Of a stretch of DNA of 64,000 nucleotides, positions 36,644-50,417 are shown one piece after another. This DNA is from Coriaria nepalensis (lineage: Eukaryota; Streptophyta; Magnoliopsida; Cucurbitales; Coriariaceae). Where the stretch lies: the NCBI GenBank assembly GCA_027186245.1, contig CP114481.1, forward strand, positions 37,479,501 through 37,543,500. The letters run 5' to 3'. The notes under the pieces were generated by a model. It was not told where the DNA came from and did not search any database. It worked only from the letters and a program-made list of their open reading frames with translations. The first letter of the stretch is position 1. Each line of letters opens with the position of its first letter. The position numbers and the translations under genes are program-made.

Positions 36644-39600
36644 TTTTGCACTACAGAGACAACTTTTGTGCATAACTTGCAAATGATCATTGCAAGGACA
36701 GTGTGCATTCGTTTAAAATTAAAATCATTTCAATGAGTCATTTCAAGTCAATAACTTATTTCGAAGAAAGTCGAACGAATTCTAGTTTTGCACTACAGAC
36801 ATAACTTTTGTGCATAACTTGCAAATGATCATTGCAAGGAAAGTGTGCATTCGTTTAAAATTAAAATCATTTCAATGAGTCCTTTCAAGTCAATGACTTA
36901 TTTCGAAGAAAGTCCAACGAATTCTAGTTTTGCACTACAGACATAACTTTTGTGCATAACTTGCAAATGATCATTGCAAGGAAAGTGTGCATTCGTTTAA
37001 AATTAAAATCAATTCAATGAGTCATTTCAAGTCAATAACTTACTTCAAAGCAAGTCGAACGTATTCTAGTTTTGCACTACAGACACAACTTTTGTGCATA
37101 ACTTGCAAATGATCATTGCAGGGAAAGTGTGCATTCGTTTAACCTTAAAATCATTTCAATGAGTCATTTCAAGTCAATAACTTATTTCAAAGCAATTCGA
37201 ACGAATTCTAGCTTTGCACTACAGAGACAACTTTTGTGCATAACTTGCAAATGATCATTGCAGGGAAAGTGTGCATTCGTTTAACCTTAAAATCATTTCA
37301 ATGAGTCATTTCAAGTCAATAACTTATTTCAAAGCAATTCGAACGAATTCTAGCTTTGCACTACAGAGACAACTTTTGTGCATAACTTGCAAATGATCAT
37401 TGCAAGGAAAGTGTGCATTCGTGTAAAATTAAAATCATTTCAATGAGTTCTTTCAAGTCAATAACTTATTTCGAAGCAAGTGGAACGAATTCTAGTTTTG
37501 CAGTACAGACATAACATTTGTGCATAACTTGCAAATGATCATTGCAAAGAAAGTGTGCATTCGTTTAACCTTAAAATCATTTCAATGAGTCATTTCAAGT
37601 CAATAACTTATTTCAAAGCAATTCGAACGAATTCTAGTTTTGCACTATAGACACAACTTTTGTGCATAACTTGCAAATGATCATTGCAAGGAAAGTGTGC
37701 ATTCGTTTAACCTTAAAATCATTTCAATGAGTCATTTCAAGTCAATAACTTATTTCAAAGCAATTCGAACGAATTCTAGTTTTGCACTACAGACACAACT
37801 TTTGTGCATAACTTCCAAATGATCATTGCAAGGAAAGTGTGCATTCGTTTAACCTTAAAATCATTTCAATGAGTCATTTCAAGTCAATAACTTATTTCAA
37901 AGCAATTCGAACGAATTCTAGTTTTGCACTACAGAGACAACTTTTGTGCATAACTTGCAAATGATCATTGCAAGGAAAGTGTGCATTCGTTTAAAATTAA
38001 AATCATTTCAATGAGTCCTTTCAAGTCAATAACTTATTTCGAAGCAAGTCGATCGAATTCTAGTTTTGCACTACAGAGACAACTTTTGTCCATAACTTGC
38101 AAATGATCATTGCAAGGAAAGTGTGCATTTGTTTAAAATTAAAATCTTTTCAATGAGTCCTTTCAAGTCAATAACTTATTTCGAAGCAAGTGGAACGAAT
38201 TCTAGTTTTGCACTACAGACATAACATTTGTGCATAACTTGCAAATGATCATTGCAAAGAAAGTGTGCATTCGTTTAACCTTAAAATCATTTCAATGAGT
38301 CATTTCAAGTCAATAACTTATTTCGAAGCAATTCGAACGAATTCTAGTTTTGCACTACAGACACAACTTTTGTGCATAACTTCCAAATGATCATTGCAAG
38401 GAAAGTGTGCATTCGTTTAACCTTAAAATTATTTCAATGAGTCATTTCAAGTCAATAACTTATTTCATAGCAAGTCGAACGTATTCTAGTTTTGCACTAC
38501 AGACACAACTTTTGTGCATAACTTGCAAATGATCATTGCAAGGAAAGCGTGCATTCGTTTAACCTTAAAATCATTTCAATGAGTCATTTCAAGTCAATAA
38601 CTTATTTCAAAGCAATTCGAACGAATTCTCATTTTGCACTACAGAGACAACTTTTGTGCATAACTTGCAAATGATCATTGCAAGGAAAGTGTGCATTCGT
38701 TTAAAATTAAAATCATTTCAATGAGTCCTTTCAAGTCAATGACTTATTTCGAAGCAATTCGAACGAATTCTAGTTTTGCACTACAGAGACAACTTTTGTG
38801 CATAACTTGCAAATGATCATTGCAAGGAAAGTGTGCATTCGTTTAAAATTAAAATCATTTCAATGAGTCCTTTCAAGTCAATGACTTATTTCGAAGCAAT
38901 TCGAACGAATTCTAGTTTTGCACTACAGAGACAACTTTTGTGCATAACTTGCAAATGATCATTGCAAGGAAAGTGTGCATTCGTTTAAAATTAAAATCAT
39001 TTCAATGAGTCATTTCAAGTCAATAACTTATTTCGAAGAAAGTCGAACGAATTCTAGTTTTGCACTACAGACATAACTTTTGTGCATAACTTGCAAATGA
39101 TCATTGCAGGGAAAGTGTGCGTTCGTTTAACCTTAAAATCATTCCAATGAGTCATTTCAAGTCAATAACTTATTTCAAAGCAATTCGAACGAATTCTAGC
39201 TTTGCACTACAGAGACAACTTTTGTGCATAACTTGCAAATGATCATTGCAAGGAAAGTGTGCATTCGTGTAAAATTAAAATCATTTCAATGAGTTCTTTC
39301 AAGTCAATAACTTATTTCGAAGCAAGTGGAACGAATTCTAGTTTTGCACTACAGACATAACATTTGTGCATAACTTGCAAATGATCATTGCAAAGAAAGT
39401 GTGCATTCATTTAACCTTAAAATCATTTCAATGAGTCATTTGAAGTCAATAACTTATTTCAAAGCAATTCGAACGAATTCTAGTTTTGCACTACAGAGAC
39501 AACTTTTGTGCATAACTTGCAAATGATCATTGCAAGGAAAGTGTGCATTCGTTTAAAATTAAAATCATTTCAATGAGTCCTTTCAAGTCAATGACTTATT

Positions 39601-42600
39601 TCGAAGCAATTCGAACGAATTCTAGTTTTGCACTACAGAGACAACTTTTGTGCATAACTTGCAAATGATCATTGCAAGGAAAGTGTGCATTCGTTTAAAA
39701 TTAAAATCAATTCAATGAGTCATTTCAAGTCAATAACTTACTTCAAAGCAAGTCGAACGTATTCTAGTTTTGCACTACAGACACAACTTTTGTGCATAAC
39801 TTGCAAATGATCATTGCAGGGAAAGTGTGCGTTCGTTTAACCTTAAAATCATTCCAATGAGTCATTTCAAGTCAATAACTTATTTCAAAGCAATTCGAAC
39901 GAATTCTAGCTTTGCACTACAGAGACAACTTTTGTGCATAACTTGCAAATGATCATTGCAAGGAAAGTGTGCATTCGTGTAAAATTAAAATCATTTCAAT
40001 GAGTTCTTTCAAGTCAATAACTTATTTCGAAGCAAGTGGAACGAATTCTAGTTTTGCACTACAGACATAACATTTGTGCATAACTTGCAAATGATCATTG
40101 CAAAGAAAGTGTGCATTCGTTTAACCTTAAAATCATTTCAATGAGTCATTTGAAGTCAATAACTTATTTCAAAGCAATTCGAACGAATTCTAGTTTTGCA
40201 CTATAGACACAACTTTTGTGCATAACTTGCAAATGATCATTGCAAGGAAAGTGTGCATTCGTTTAACCTTAAAATCATTTCAATGAGTCATTTCAAGTCA
40301 ATAACTTATTTCAAAGCAATTCGAACGAATTCTAGTTTTGCACTACAGACACAACTTTTGTGCATAACTTCCAAATGATCATTGCAGGGAAAGTGTGCAT
40401 TCGTTTAACCTTAAAATCATTCCAATGAGTCATTTCAAGTCAATAACTTATTTCAAAGCAATTCGAACGAATTCTAGCTTTGCACTACAGAGACAACTTT
40501 TGTGCATAACTTCCAAATGATCATTGCAAGGAAAGTGTGCATTCGTGTAAAATTAAAATCATTTTAATGAGTTCTTTCAAGTCAATAACTTATTTCGAAG
40601 CAAGTGGAACGAATTCTAGTTTTGCACTACAGACATAACATTTGTGCATAACTTGCAAATGATCATTGCAAAGAAAGTGTGCATTCGTTTAACCTTAAAA
40701 TCATTTCAATGAGTCATTTGAAGTCAATAACTTATTTCGAAGCAAGTGGAACGAATTCTAGTTTTGCACTACAGAGACAACTTTTGTGCATAACTTCCAA
40801 ATGATCATTGCAAGGAAAGTGTGCATTCGTTTAACCTTAAAATCATTTCAATGAGTCATTTCAAGTCAATAACTTATTTCAAAGCAATTCGAACGAATTC
40901 TAGTTTTGCACTACAGAGACAACTTTTGTGCATAACTTGCAGATGATCATTGCAAGGAAAGTGTCCATTCGTTTAAAATTAAAATCATTTCAATGAGTCC
41001 TTTCAAGTCAATAACTTATTTCGGAGCAAGTCGAACGAATTCTAGTTTTGCACTACAGAGACAACTTTTGTGCATAACTTGCAAATGATCATCGCAAGGA
41101 AAGTGTGCATTCGTTTAAAATTAAAATCATTTCAATGAGACCTTTCAAGTCAATAACTTACTTCAAAGCAATTCGAACGAATTCTAGTTTTGCACTACAG
41201 ACACAACTTTTGTGCATAACTTGCAAATGATCATTGCAAGGAAAGTGTGCATTCGTTTAACCTTAAAATCATTTCAATGAGTCCTTTCAAGTCAATAACC
41301 TATTTCAAAGCAATTCGAACGAATTCTAGTTTTGCACTACAGAGACAACTTTTGTGCATAACTTCCAAATGATCATTGCAAGGAAAGTGTGCATTCGTTT
41401 AACCTTAAAATCATTTCAATGAGTCATTTCAAGTCAATAACTTACTTCAAAGCAATTCGAACGAATTCTAGTTTTGCACTACAGACACAACTTTTGTGCA
41501 TAACTTGCAAATGATCATTGCAAGGAAAGTGTGCATTCGTTTAACCTTAAAATCATTTCAATGAGTCATTTAAAGTCAATTACTTATTTCATAGCAAGTC
41601 GAACGTATTCTAGTTTTGCACTACAGACACAACTTTTGTGCATAACTTGCAAATGATCATTGCAAGGAAAGCGTGCATTCGTTTAACCGTAAAATCATTT
41701 CAATGAGTCATTTCAAGTCAATAACTTATTTCAAAGCAATTCGAACTAATTCTAGTTTTGCACTACAGAGACAACTTTTGTGCATAACTTGCAAATGATC
41801 ATTGCAAGGAAAGTGTGCATTCCTTTAAAATTAAAATCATTTCAATGAGTCCTTTCAAGTCAATAACTTATTTCGAAGCAATTCGAACGAATTCTAGTTT
41901 TGCACTTCAGAGACAACTTTTGTGCATAACTTGCAAATGATCATTGCAAGGAAAGCGTGCATTCGTTTAACCTTAAAATCATTTCAATGAGTCATTTCAA
42001 GTCAATAACTTATTTCAAAGCAATTCGAACGAATTCTAGTTTTGCACTACAGAGACAACTTTTGTGCATAACTTGCAAATGATCATTGCAAGGAAAGTGT
42101 GCATTCGTTTAAAATTAAAATCATTTCAATGAGTCCTTTCAAGTCAATAACTTATTTCGAAGCAATTCGAACGAATTCTAGTTTAGCACTACAGAGACAA
42201 CTTTTGTGCATAACTTGCAAATGATCATTGCAAGGAAAGTGTGCATTCGTTTAAAATTAAAATCAATTCAATGAGTCATTTCAAGTCCATAACTTACTTC
42301 AAAGCAAGTCGAACGTATTCTAGTTTTGCACTACAGACACAACTTTTGTGCATAACTTGCAAATGATCATTGCAAGGAAAGTGTGCATTCGTTTAACCTT
42401 AAAATCATTTCAATGAGTCATTTCAAGTCAATAACTTATTTCAAAGCAATTCGAACGAATTCTAGTTTTGCACTACAGAGACAACTTTTGTGCATAACTT
42501 GCAAATGATCATTGCAAGGAAAGTGTGCATTCGTTTAAAATTAAAATCATTTCAATGAGTCCTTTCAAGTCAATAACTTATTTCGGAGCAAGTCGAACGA

Positions 42601-44311
42601 ATTCTAGTTTTGCACTACAGAGACAACTTTTGTGCGTAACTTGCAAATGATCATCGCAAGGAAAGTGTGCATTCGTTTAAAATTAAAATCATTTCAATGA
42701 GTCCTCTCAAGTCAATAACTTATTTCGAAGCAAGTGGAACGAATTCTAGTTTTGCACTACAGAGACAACTTTTGTGCATAACTTCCAAATGATCATTGCA
42801 AGGAAAGTGTGCATTCGTTTAACCTTAAAATCATTTCAATGAGTCATTTCAAGTCAATAACTTACTTCAAAGCAATTCGAACGAATTCTAGTTTTGCACT
42901 ACAGACACAACTTTTGTGCATAACTTGCAAATGATCATTGCAAGGAAAGTGTGCATTCGTTTAACCTTAAAATCATTTCAATGAGTCATTTCAAGTCAAT
43001 AACCTATTTCAAAGCAATTCGAACGAATTCTAGTTTTGCACTACAGAGACAACTTTTGTGCATAACTTGCAGATGATCATTGCAAGGAAAGTGTCCATTC
43101 GTTTAAAATTAAAATCATTTCAATGAGTCCTTTCAAGTCAATAACTTATTTCGGAGCAAGTCGAACGAATTCTAGTTTTGCACTACAGAGACAACTTTTG
43201 TGCATAACTTGCAAATGATCATCGCAAGGAAAGTGTGCATTCGTTTAAAATTAAAATCATTTCAATGAGACCTTTCAAGTCAATAACTTATTTCGAAGAA
43301 AGTCGAACGAATTCTAGTTTTGCACTACAGACATAACTTTTGTGCATAACTTGCAAATGATCATTGCAAGGAAAGTGTGCATTCGTTTAAACTTAAAATC
43401 ATTTCAATGAGTCATTTCAAGTCAATAACTTATTTCAAAGCAATTCGAACGAATTCTAGTTTTGCACTACAGACACAACTTTTGTGCATAACTTCCAAAT
43501 GATCATTGCAAGGAAAGCGTGCATTCGTTTAACCTTAAAATCATTTCAATGAGTCATTTCAAGTCAATAACTTATTTCAAAGCAATTGGAACGAATTCTA
43601 GTTTTGCACTACAGAGACAACTTTTGTGCATAACTTGCAAATGATCATTGCAAGGAAAGTGTGCATTCGTTTAACCTTAAAATAATTTCAATGAGTCAGT
43701 TCAAGTCAATAACTTATTTCATAGCAAGTCGAACGTATTCTAGTTTTGCACTACAGACACAACTTTTGTGCATAACTTGCAAATGATCATTGCAAGGAAA
43801 GTGTGCATTCGTTTAACCTTAAAATCATTTCAATGAGTCATTTCAAGTCAATAACTTATTTCAAAGCAATTCGAACGAATTCTAGTTTTGCACTACAGAG
43901 ACAACTTTTGTGCATAACTTGCAAATGATCATTGCAAGGAAAGTGTGCATTCGTTTAAAATTAAAATCATTTCAATGAGTCCTTTCAAGTCAATAACTTA
44001 TTTCGGAGCAAGTCGAACGAATTCTAGTTTTGCACTACAGAGACAACTTTTGTGCGTAACTTGTAAATGATCATCGCAAGGAAAGTGTGCATTCGTTTAA
44101 AATTAAAATCATTTCAATGAGTCCTCTCAAGTCAATAACTTATTTCGAAGCAAGTGGAACGAATTCTAGTTTTGCACTACAGAGACAACTTTTGTGCATA
44201 ACTTCCAAATGATCATTGCAAGGAAAGTGTGCATTCGTTTAACCTTAAAATCATTTCAGTGAGTCATTTCAAGTCAATAACTTACTTCAAAGCAATTCGA
44301 ACGAATTCTAG
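36644..44311. repeat. Giant HOR of block B, copy 4, truncated (54 monomers, 7,668 bp)
   Basis: Collinear with copy 2 from AAGGACAG at 36694 to about 44311. At about 44400 the expected linked variants ATTTAAAGTCAATTAC and TTCATAGC are replaced by CATTTCAAGTCAATAACCTATTTC, the sequence found one 10-monomer unit earlier (about 43000). The HOR therefore ends here in a 10-monomer tandem duplication. Copy-specific changes include TTTAGCAC near 42183 and TTGTAAATG near 44063. Confidence 0.85.
42608..44027. repeat. 10-monomer tandem repeat, copy 1 (1,420 bp)
   Basis: Begins with the GTGCGTAAC/ATCGC/CCTCTC monomer, followed by types TTCC, CCTATT, GCAGATG/GTGTCC/CGGAG, GAGACC/GAAGAAAG, AAACTT, TTCC/GCGTGC/ATTGG, ATAATTTC/GTCAGTTC/CATAGC, GACAC and a CGGAG monomer. 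The GTGCGTAAC monomer returns at 44028, 45448 and 46868, each exactly 1,420 bp on. The same ten-monomer order is part of the giant HOR, so this is a local re-amplification of its right-hand end. Confidence 0.85.
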
Positions 44312-45447
44312 TTTTGCACTACAGACACAACTTTTGTGCATAACTTGCAAATGATCATTGCAAGGAAAGTGTGCATTCGTTTAACCTTAAAATCATTTCA
44401 ATGAGTCATTTCAAGTCAATAACCTATTTCAAAGCAATTCGAACGAATTCTAGTTTTGCACTACAGAGACAACTTTTGTGCATAACTTGCAGATGATCAT
44501 TGCAAGGAAAGTGTCCATTCGTTTAAAATTAAAATCATTTCAATGAGTCCTTTCAAGTCAATAACTTATTTCGGAGCAAGTCGAACGAATTCTAGTTTTG
44601 CACTACAGAGACAACTTTTGTGCATAACTTGCAAATGATCATCGCAAGGAAAGTGTGCATTCGTTTAAAATTAAAATCATTTCAATGAGACCTTTCAAGT
44701 CAATAACTTATTTCGAAGAAAGTCGAACGAATTCTAGTTTTGCACTACAGACATAACTTTTGTGCATAACTTGTAAATGATCATTGCAAGGAAAGTGTGC
44801 ATTCGTTTAACCTTAAAATCATTTCAATGAGTCATTTCAAGTCAATAACTTATTTCAAAGCAATTCGAACGAATTCTAGTTTTGCACTACAGACACAACT
44901 TTTGTGCATAACTTCCAAATGATCATTGCAAGGAAGGTGTGCATTCGTTTAACCTTAAAATCATTTCAATGAGTCATTTCAAGTCAATAACTTATTTCAA
45001 AGCAATTCGAACGAATTCTAGTTTTGCACTACAGAGACAACTTTTGTGCATAACTTGCAAATGATCATTGCAAGGAAAGTGTGCATTCGTTTAAAATTAA
45101 GATCATTTCAATGAGTCCTTTCAAGTCAATAAGTTATTTCGAAGCAAGTCCATCGAATTCTAGTTTCGCACCACAAACATAACTTTTGTGCATAACTTGC
45201 AAATGATCATTGCAAGGAAAGTGTGCATTCGTTTAACCTTAAAATAATTTCAATGAGTCAGTTCAAGTCAATAACTTATTTCATAGCAAGTCGAACGTAT
45301 TCTAGTTTTGCACTACAGACACAACTTTTGTGCATAACTTGCAAATGATCATTGCAAGGAAAGTGTGCATTCGTTTAACCTTAAAATCATTTCAATGAGT
45401 CATTTCAAGTCAATAACTTATTTCAAAGCAATTCGAACGAATTCTAG
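44028..45447. repeat. 10-monomer tandem repeat, copy 2, altered
   Basis: The first seven monomers follow 42608-44027 in order, with small changes (AACCTT for AAACTT; AAGGAAGGTG near 44932; TTGTAAATG in the first and sixth monomers). The eighth position is then occupied by an extra monomer (45022-45163) unlike anything in copy 1, and the CGGAG monomer at the end of copy 1 is missing. Length stays ten monomers only because one gain and one loss cancel. Confidence 0.8.
45022..45305. repeat. Two D-type monomers, related to 61210-61493
   Basis: The first monomer has AAATTAAGATC, TCAATAAGTTATTTC and GCAAGTCCATCG. The second starts TTTCGCACCACAAACATAAC and carries AAAATAATTTC and GTCAGTTC. These linked rare variants recur together only at 61210-61493 and 61636-61919 in this window. 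The distance from the leading TTCC monomer (44880) to its counterpart (61068) is 16,188 bp, exactly 114 monomers, so block C is bracketed by related monomer groups. Confidence 0.8.
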
Positions 45448-46867
45448 TTTTGCACTACAGAGACAACTTTTGTGCGTAACTTGCAAATGATCATTGCAAG
45501 GAAAGTGTGCATTCGTTTAAAATTAAAATCATTTCAATGAATCTTTTCAAGTCAATAACTTATTTCGAAGCAATTCGAACGTATTCTAGTTTTGCACTAC
45601 AGACACAACTTTTGTGCATAACTTGCAAATAATCATTGTAGGGAAAGTGTGCATTCGTTTAACCTTAAAATCATTTCAATGGGTCATTTCAAGTCAATAA
45701 CTTACTTCAAAGCAATTCGAACGAATTCTAGTTTTGCACTACAGAGACAACTTTTGTGCATAACTTGCAAATGATCATTGCAAGGAAAGTGTGCATTCGT
45801 TTAAAATTAAAATCATTTCAATGAGTCCTTTCAAGTCAATAACTTATTTCGAAGCAATTCGAACGAATTCTAGTTTTGCACTACAGAGACAACTTTTGTG
45901 CATAACTTGCAAATGATCATTGCAAGGAAAGTGTGCATTCGTTTAAAATTAAAATCAATTCAATGAGTCATTTCAAGTCAATAACTTACTTCGAAGCAAG
46001 TCGAACGTATTCTAGTTTTGCACTACAGACACAACTTTTGTGCATAACTTGCAAATAATCATTGTAGGGAAAGTGTGCATTCGTTTAACCTTAAAATCAT
46101 TTCAATGGGTCATTTCAAGTCAATAACTTATTTCAAAGCAATTCGAACGAATTCTAGTTTTGCACTACAGACACAACTTTTGTGCATAACTTCCAAATGA
46201 TCATTGCAAGGAAAGCGTGCATTCGTTTAACCTTAAAATCATTTCAATGAGTCATTTCAAGTCAATAACTTATTTCAAAGCAATTCGAACGAATTCTAGT
46301 TTTGCACTACAGACACAACTTTTGTGCATAACTTCCAAATGATCATTGCAAGGAAAGCGTGCATTCGTTTAACCTTAAAATCATTTCAATGAGTCATTTC
46401 AAGTCAATAACTTATTTCAAAGCAATTGGAACGAATTCTAGTTTTGCACTACAGAGAAAACTTTTGTGCATAACTTGCAAATGATCATTGCAAGGAAAGT
46501 GTGCATTCGTTTAACCTTAAAATAATTTCAATGAGTCAGTTCAAGTCAATAACTTATTTCATAGCAAGTCGAACGTATTCTAGTTTTGCACTACAGACAC
46601 AACTTTTGTGCATAACTTGCAAATGATCATTGCAAGGAAAGTGTGCATTCGTTTAACCTTAAAATCATTTCAATGAGTCATTTCAAGTCAATAACTTATT
46701 TCAAAGCAATTCGAACGAATTCTAGTTTTGCACTACAGAGACAACTTTTGTGCATAACTTGCAAATGATCATTGCAAGGAAAGTGTGCATTCGTTTAAAA
46801 TTAAAATCATTTCAATGAGTCCTTTCAAGTCAATAACTTATTTCGGAGCAAGTCGAACGAATTCTAG
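45448..46867. repeat. Mosaic 10-monomer interval
   Basis: This stretch lies between GTGCGTAAC monomers at 45448 and 46868 but is not collinear with the preceding 10-monomer units except at its end, where ATTGGAACG, GTCAGTTC and CGGAG monomers reappear in order (about 46300-46867). It contains two monomers with TAATCATTGTAGGG (45590 and 46016, three monomers apart) and linked GGGTCATTTC. The 45448 monomer combines a GTGCGTAAC start with an AATCTTTTC, GAACGTATTC end not seen in other GTGCGTAAC monomers, and so looks recombinant. Confidence 0.7.
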
Positions 46868-47151
46868 TTTTGCACTACAGAGACAACTTTTGTGCGTAAC
46901 TTGCAAATGATCATCGCAAGGAAAGTGTGCATTCGTTTAAAAATAAAATCATTTCAATGAGTCCTCTCAAGTCAATAACTTATTTCGGAGCAAGTGGAAC
47001 GAATTCTAGTTTTGCACTACAGAGACAACTTTTGTGCATAACTTGCAGATGATCATTGCAAGGAAAGTGTCCATTCGTTTAAAATTAAAATCATTTCAAT
47101 GAGTCCTTTCAAGTCAATAACTTATTTCGGAGCAAGTCGAACGAATTCTAG

Positions 47152-48003
47152 TTTTGCACTACAGAGACAACTTTTGTGCATAACTTGCAAATGATCATTG
47201 CAAGGAAAGCGTGCATTCGTTTAACCTTAAAATCATTTCAATGAGTCATTTCAAGTCAATAACCTATTTCAAAGCAATTCGAACGAATTCTAGTTTTGCA
47301 CTACAGAGACAACTTTTGTGCATAACTTGCAGATGATCATTGCAAGGAAAGTGTGCATTCGTTTAAAATTAAAATCATTTCAATGAGTCCTCTCAAGTCA
47401 ATAACTTATTTCGAAGCAAGTGGAACGAATTCTAGTTTTGCACTACAGAGACAACTTTTGTGCATAACTTCCAAATGATCGTTGCAAGGAAAGTGTGCAT
47501 TCGTTTAACCTTAAAATCATTTCAATGAGTCATTTCAAGTCAATAACTTACTTCAAAGCAATTCGAACGAATTCTAGTTTTGCACTACAGACACAACTTT
47601 TGTGCATAACTTGCAAATGATCATTGCAAGGAAAGTGTGCATTCGTTTAACCTTAAAATCATTTCAATGAGTCATTTCAAGTCAATAACCTATTTCAAAG
47701 CAATTCGAACGAATTCTAGTTTTGCACTACAGAGACAACTTTTGTGCATAACTTGCAGATGATCATTGCAAGGAAAGTGTCCATTCGTTTAAAATTAAAA
47801 TCATTTCAATGAGTCCTTTCAAGTCAATAACTTATTTCGGAGCAAGTCGAACAAATTCTAGTTTTGCACTACAGAGACAACTTTTGTGCATAACTTGCAA
47901 ATGATCATCGCAAGGAAAGTGTCCATTCGTTTAAAATTAAAATCATTTCAATGAGTCCTTTCAAGTCAATAACTTATTTCAAAGCAATTCGAACGAATTC
48001 TAG
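47152..48003. repeat. 6-monomer segment duplicated 18 monomers downstream
   Basis: This 852-bp segment recurs at 49708-50559, an offset of 2,556 bp (18 monomers). Shared rare variants make the match specific: ATCGTTGC in a TTCC monomer (47481 and 50037), GAACAAATTC in a CGGAG monomer, and an ATCGC monomer that also carries GTGTCC. The flanking monomers differ between the two places, so it is a dispersed duplication inside the array or the remnant of a longer tandem one. Confidence 0.8.
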
Positions 48004-48997
48004 CTTTGCACTACAGAGACAACTTTTGTGCATAACTTGCAAATGATCATTGCAAGGAAAGTGTCCATTCGTTTAAAATTAAAATCATTTCAATCAGTCC
48101 TTTCAAGTCAATAACTTATTTCGGAGCAAGTCGAACGAATTCTAGTTTTGCACTACAGAGACAACTTTTGTGCATAACTTGCAAATGATCATCGCAAGGA
48201 AAGTGTGCATTCGTTTAAAATTAAAATCATTTCAATGAGTCCTCTCAAGTCAATAACTTATTTCGAAGCAAGTGGAACGAATTCTAGTTTTGCACTACAG
48301 AGACAACTTTTGTGCATAACTTCCAAATGATCATTGCAAGGAAAGTGTGCATTCGTTTAACCTTAAAATCATTTCAATGAGTTATTTCAAGTCAATAACT
48401 TACTTCAAAGCAATTCGAACGAATTCTAGTTTTGCACTACAGACACAACTTTTGTGCATAACTTGCAAATGATCATTGCAAGGAAAGTGTGCATTCGTTT
48501 AACCTTAAAATCATTTCAATGAGTCATTTCAAGTCAATAACCTATTTCAAAGCAATTCGAACGAATTCTAGTTTTGCACTACAGAGACAACTTTTGTGCA
48601 TAACTTGCAGATGATCATTGCAAGGAAAGTGTCCATTCGTTTAAAATTAAAATCATTTCAATGAGTCCTTTCAAGTCAATAACTTATTTCGAAGAAAGTC
48701 GAACGAATTCTAGTTTTGCACTACAGACATAACTGTTGTGCATAACTTGCAAATGATCATTGCAAGGAAAGTGTGCATTCGTTTAACCTTAAAATCATTT
48801 CAATGAGTCATTTCAAGTCAATAACCTATTTCAAAGCAATTCGAACGAATTCTAGTTTTGCACTACAGAGACAACTTTTGTGCATAACTTGCAGATGATC
48901 ATTGCAAGGAAAGTGTCCATTCGTTTAAAATTAAAATCATTTCAATGAGTCCTTTCAAGTCAATAACTTATTTCGGAGCAAGTCGAACGAATTCTAG

Positions 48998-50417
48998 TTT
49001 TGCACTACAGAGACAACTTTTGTGCATAACTTGCAAATGATCATTGCAAGGAAAGCGTGCATTCGTTTAACCTTAAAATCATTTCAATCAGTCATTTCAA
49101 GTCAATAACCTATTTCAAAGCAATTCGAACGAATTCTAGTTTTGCACTACAGAGACAACTTTTGTGCATAACTTGCAGATGATCATTGCAAGGAAAGTGT
49201 GCATTCGTTTAAAATTAAAATCATTTCAATAAGTCCTCTCAAGTCAATAACTTATTTCGAAGCAAGTGGAACGAATTCTAGTTTTGCACTACAGAGACAA
49301 CTTTTGTGCATAACTTCCAAATGATCATTGCAAGGAAAGTGTGCATTCGTTTAACCTTAAAATCATTTCAATGAGTCATTTCAAGTCAATAACTTACTTC
49401 AAAGCAATTCGAACGAATTCTAGTTTTGCACTACAGACACAACTTTTGTGCATAACTTGCAAATGATCATTGCAAGGAAAGTGTGCATTCGTTTAACCTT
49501 AAAATCATTTCAATGAGTCATTTCAAGTCAATAACCTATTTCAAAGCAATTCGAACGAATTCTAGTTTTGCACTACAGAGACAACTTTTGTGCATAACTT
49601 GCAGATGATCATTGCAAGGAAAGTGTCCATTCGTTTAAAATTAAAATCATTTCAATGAGTCCTTTCAAGTCAATAACTTATTTCGGAGCAAGTCGAACGA
49701 ATTCTAGTTTTGCACTACAGAGACAACTTTTGTGCATAACTTGCAAATGATCATTGCAAGGAAAGCGTGCATTCGTTTAACCTTAAAATCATTTCAATGA
49801 GTCATTTCAAGTCAATAACCTATTTCAAAGCAATTCGAACGAATTCTAGTTTTGCACTACAGAGACAACTTTTGTGCATAACTTGCAGATGATCATTGCA
49901 AGGAAAGTGTGCATTCGTTTAAAATTAAAATCATTTCAATGAGTCCTCTCAAGTCAATAACTTATTTCGAAGCAAGTGGAACGAATTCTAGTTTTGCACT
50001 ACAGAGACAACTTTTGTGCATAACTTCCAAATGATCGTTGCAAGGAAAGTGTGCATTCGTTTAACCTTAAAATCATTTCAATGAGTCATTTCAAGTCAAT
50101 AACTTACTTCAAAGCAATTCGAACGAATTCTAGTTTTGCACTACAGACACAACTTTTGTGCATAACTTGCAAATGATCATTGCAAGGAAAGTGTGCATTC
50201 GTTTAACCTTAAAATCATTTCAATGAGTCATTTCAAGTCAATAACCTATTTCAAAGCAATTCGAACGAATTCTAGTTTTGCACTACAGAGACAACTTTTG
50301 TGCATAACTTGCAGATGATCATTGCAAGGAAAGTGTCCATTCGTTTAAAATTAAAATCATTTCAATGAGTCCTTTCAAGTCAATAACTTATTTCGGAGCA
50401 AGTCGAACAAATTCTAG
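48998..50417. repeat. 5-monomer tandem duplication (2 x 710 bp)
   Basis: Monomers 48998-49707 (GCGTGC/CCTATT; GCAGATG/CCTCTC; TTCC; CCTATT; GCAGATG/GTGTCC/CGGAG) repeat at 49708-50417. Markers CCTCTC at 49235 and 49945 are 710 bp apart. Small differences distinguish the copies: CAATCAGTC and CAATAAGTC in the first, ATCGTTGC and GAACAAATTC in the second. The second copy is also the segment that matches 47152-48003. Confidence 0.82.
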
